NCBI GenBank assembly: GCA_016745075.1
Contig: JADGDD010000001.1
Location: 1,117,125-1,181,124, forward strand
Source: Planctomycetota bacterium
GTDB lineage: Bacteria; Planctomycetota; UBA11346
Direction of reading: 5' to 3'
Length of the DNA: 64,000 nucleotides
The notes under the pieces are model-generated. The model was not told where the DNA came from. It did not search any database and saw nothing but the letters and a program-made list of their open reading frames with translations. Shown in pieces: positions 63,458 to 64,000 of this stretch. Every line of letters starts with the position of its first letter. Position 1 is the first letter of the stretch. The position numbers and the translations under genes were made by a program.

Positions 63458-64000
63458 TTATTGTTCTACTGTAGATACCGTTCGTGCTTTCAAACTCCAC
63501 ACACGTAAGACAACGGGATCACCGCTGCGATCTGATATCTTTTCTGCGCACAGATGACGACCATCTGAGCTCCATATTGGGTTGCGATAACCTTTTTCAA
63601 ATAAAACTGGCTGATGTTGTTTGTCTGAATAGTCTACTAAATAAATGCTGCTCTCTGGCCCGTTGCAGGCGATAATTTTATCTGTAGGGCTAGCCACTGC
63701 TGCCCAGCCTTTTTCCATGACCAATTGCGGCTCGGTGTCTGCGTTGGCAACATAAAGAATGTCACTGCCACCCATGTGCCAAGGTTGCCCCGAAATGGGC
63801 GCATGATGGAGGCTCGTAACAACGACCCCACCATCTACCGTCCAACGTGGTTGAACCGCATGTCGTACAATGGTACTTTGAGCACCTTCTTTCCAACGAA
63901 TAATCACATCACTCGGTTTGCTCTGATCAGTCCAATAATTTGTATCATGAATAGGTGCAGTTTGTAGAGCAAAACCAGGGCCACCTTTTTGTGGTTCTGC
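63458..64000 (-). CDS. TolB-like/PD40 beta-propeller protein, C-terminal part (5' end beyond window)
   Basis: The frame is open to the right window edge, so the GTG at 63907 is probably not the start; translation from the edge begins AEPQKGGPGFALQTAPIHDT. About 180 residues are visible, with propeller-blade repeats of the PD40/WD40-like type (VQPRWTVDGGVVVTS, YRNPIWSSDGRHLCAEK). Location and role cannot be judged without the N-terminus. Confidence 0.65.
   Translation of the reverse strand, partial: AEPQKGGPGFALQTAPIHDTNYWTDQSKPSDVIIRWKEGAQSTIVRHAVQPRWTVDGGVVVTSLHHAPISGQPWHMGGSDILYVANADTEPQLVMEKGWAAVASPTDKIIACNGPESSIYLVDYSDKQHQPVLFEKGYRNPIWSSDGRHLCAEKISDRSGDPVVLRVWSLKARTVSTVEQ

Overview
The window reads as chromosomal DNA of a Gram-negative, probably flagellated bacterium. 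It encodes an outer-membrane porin with signal peptide, two lipobox proteins, a DsbD-type thiol transporter, a TolB-like propeller, fliK and flgE. The gene mix (eukaryote-like UDP-sugar pyrophosphorylase, TruD, a GPH-type MFS protein with a giant soluble insert, GH20 and DUF5060-type glycosidases, several AraC regulators, dispersed GC-rich repeats in moderately AT-rich DNA) hints at the PVC superphylum (Lentisphaerota/Verrucomicrobiota/Planctomycetota), but this is a guess from gene content; no rRNA or other firm marker is present.

Layout. 0-3.2 kb: 3' part of an MFS sugar transporter and a CDF metal exporter. 3.3-6.4 kb: hisC-dxr-nadK joined by ATGA overlaps. 6.4-9 kb (minus): aquaglyceroporin, TPMT-like methyltransferase, secreted lactonase-type propeller. 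9.1-12 kb: Cys-rich lipoprotein and periplasmic thioredoxin-like protein, a complete bacteriohemerythrin, a DUF697-like/SHOCT membrane protein. 12-16.8 kb (minus): response regulator, CheC-type phosphatase, hybrid histidine kinase, transketolase. 16.9-23.6 kb: pheT, then fliK and an oversized flgE, each preceded by a sigma-54-like promoter. 23.7-28.9 kb (minus): ActP-like symporter with its DUF485 partner, a porin, tmk, uppP. 29-41 kb: secreted glycosidase, hrpB, a repeat cluster, fmt-truD-UDP-sugar pyrophosphorylase, a ligand-depleted hemerythrin-like protein, topA, and a wrecked TrkH/KtrB potassium transporter. 41-49 kb: two overlapping SulP permeases, lon, and a large EF-hand membrane protein.

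49.5-58.7 kb is the most accessory-like stretch. It holds a nitrilase-family amidase, three AraC regulators, a lipoprotein with duplicated domains, a GH20 hexosaminidase, a probable HsdR tail remnant, and a regulator/SIS/PIG-L deacetylase module that could handle amino sugars released by GH20. It ends in two 121-bp inverted-repeat-bounded elements. 58.7-64 kb: a DsbD with rearranged domain order, aspS, a flavin reductase-like protein and the 3' end of a beta-propeller gene.

Coding density is high, with many 1-4 nt overlaps and short spacers implying translational coupling. Strong hairpin-plus-T terminators close several units. I found no rRNA, recognisable tRNA, CRISPR array, transposase, integrase or phage gene. 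Functional calls rest on motif recognition by eye; no database search was run.
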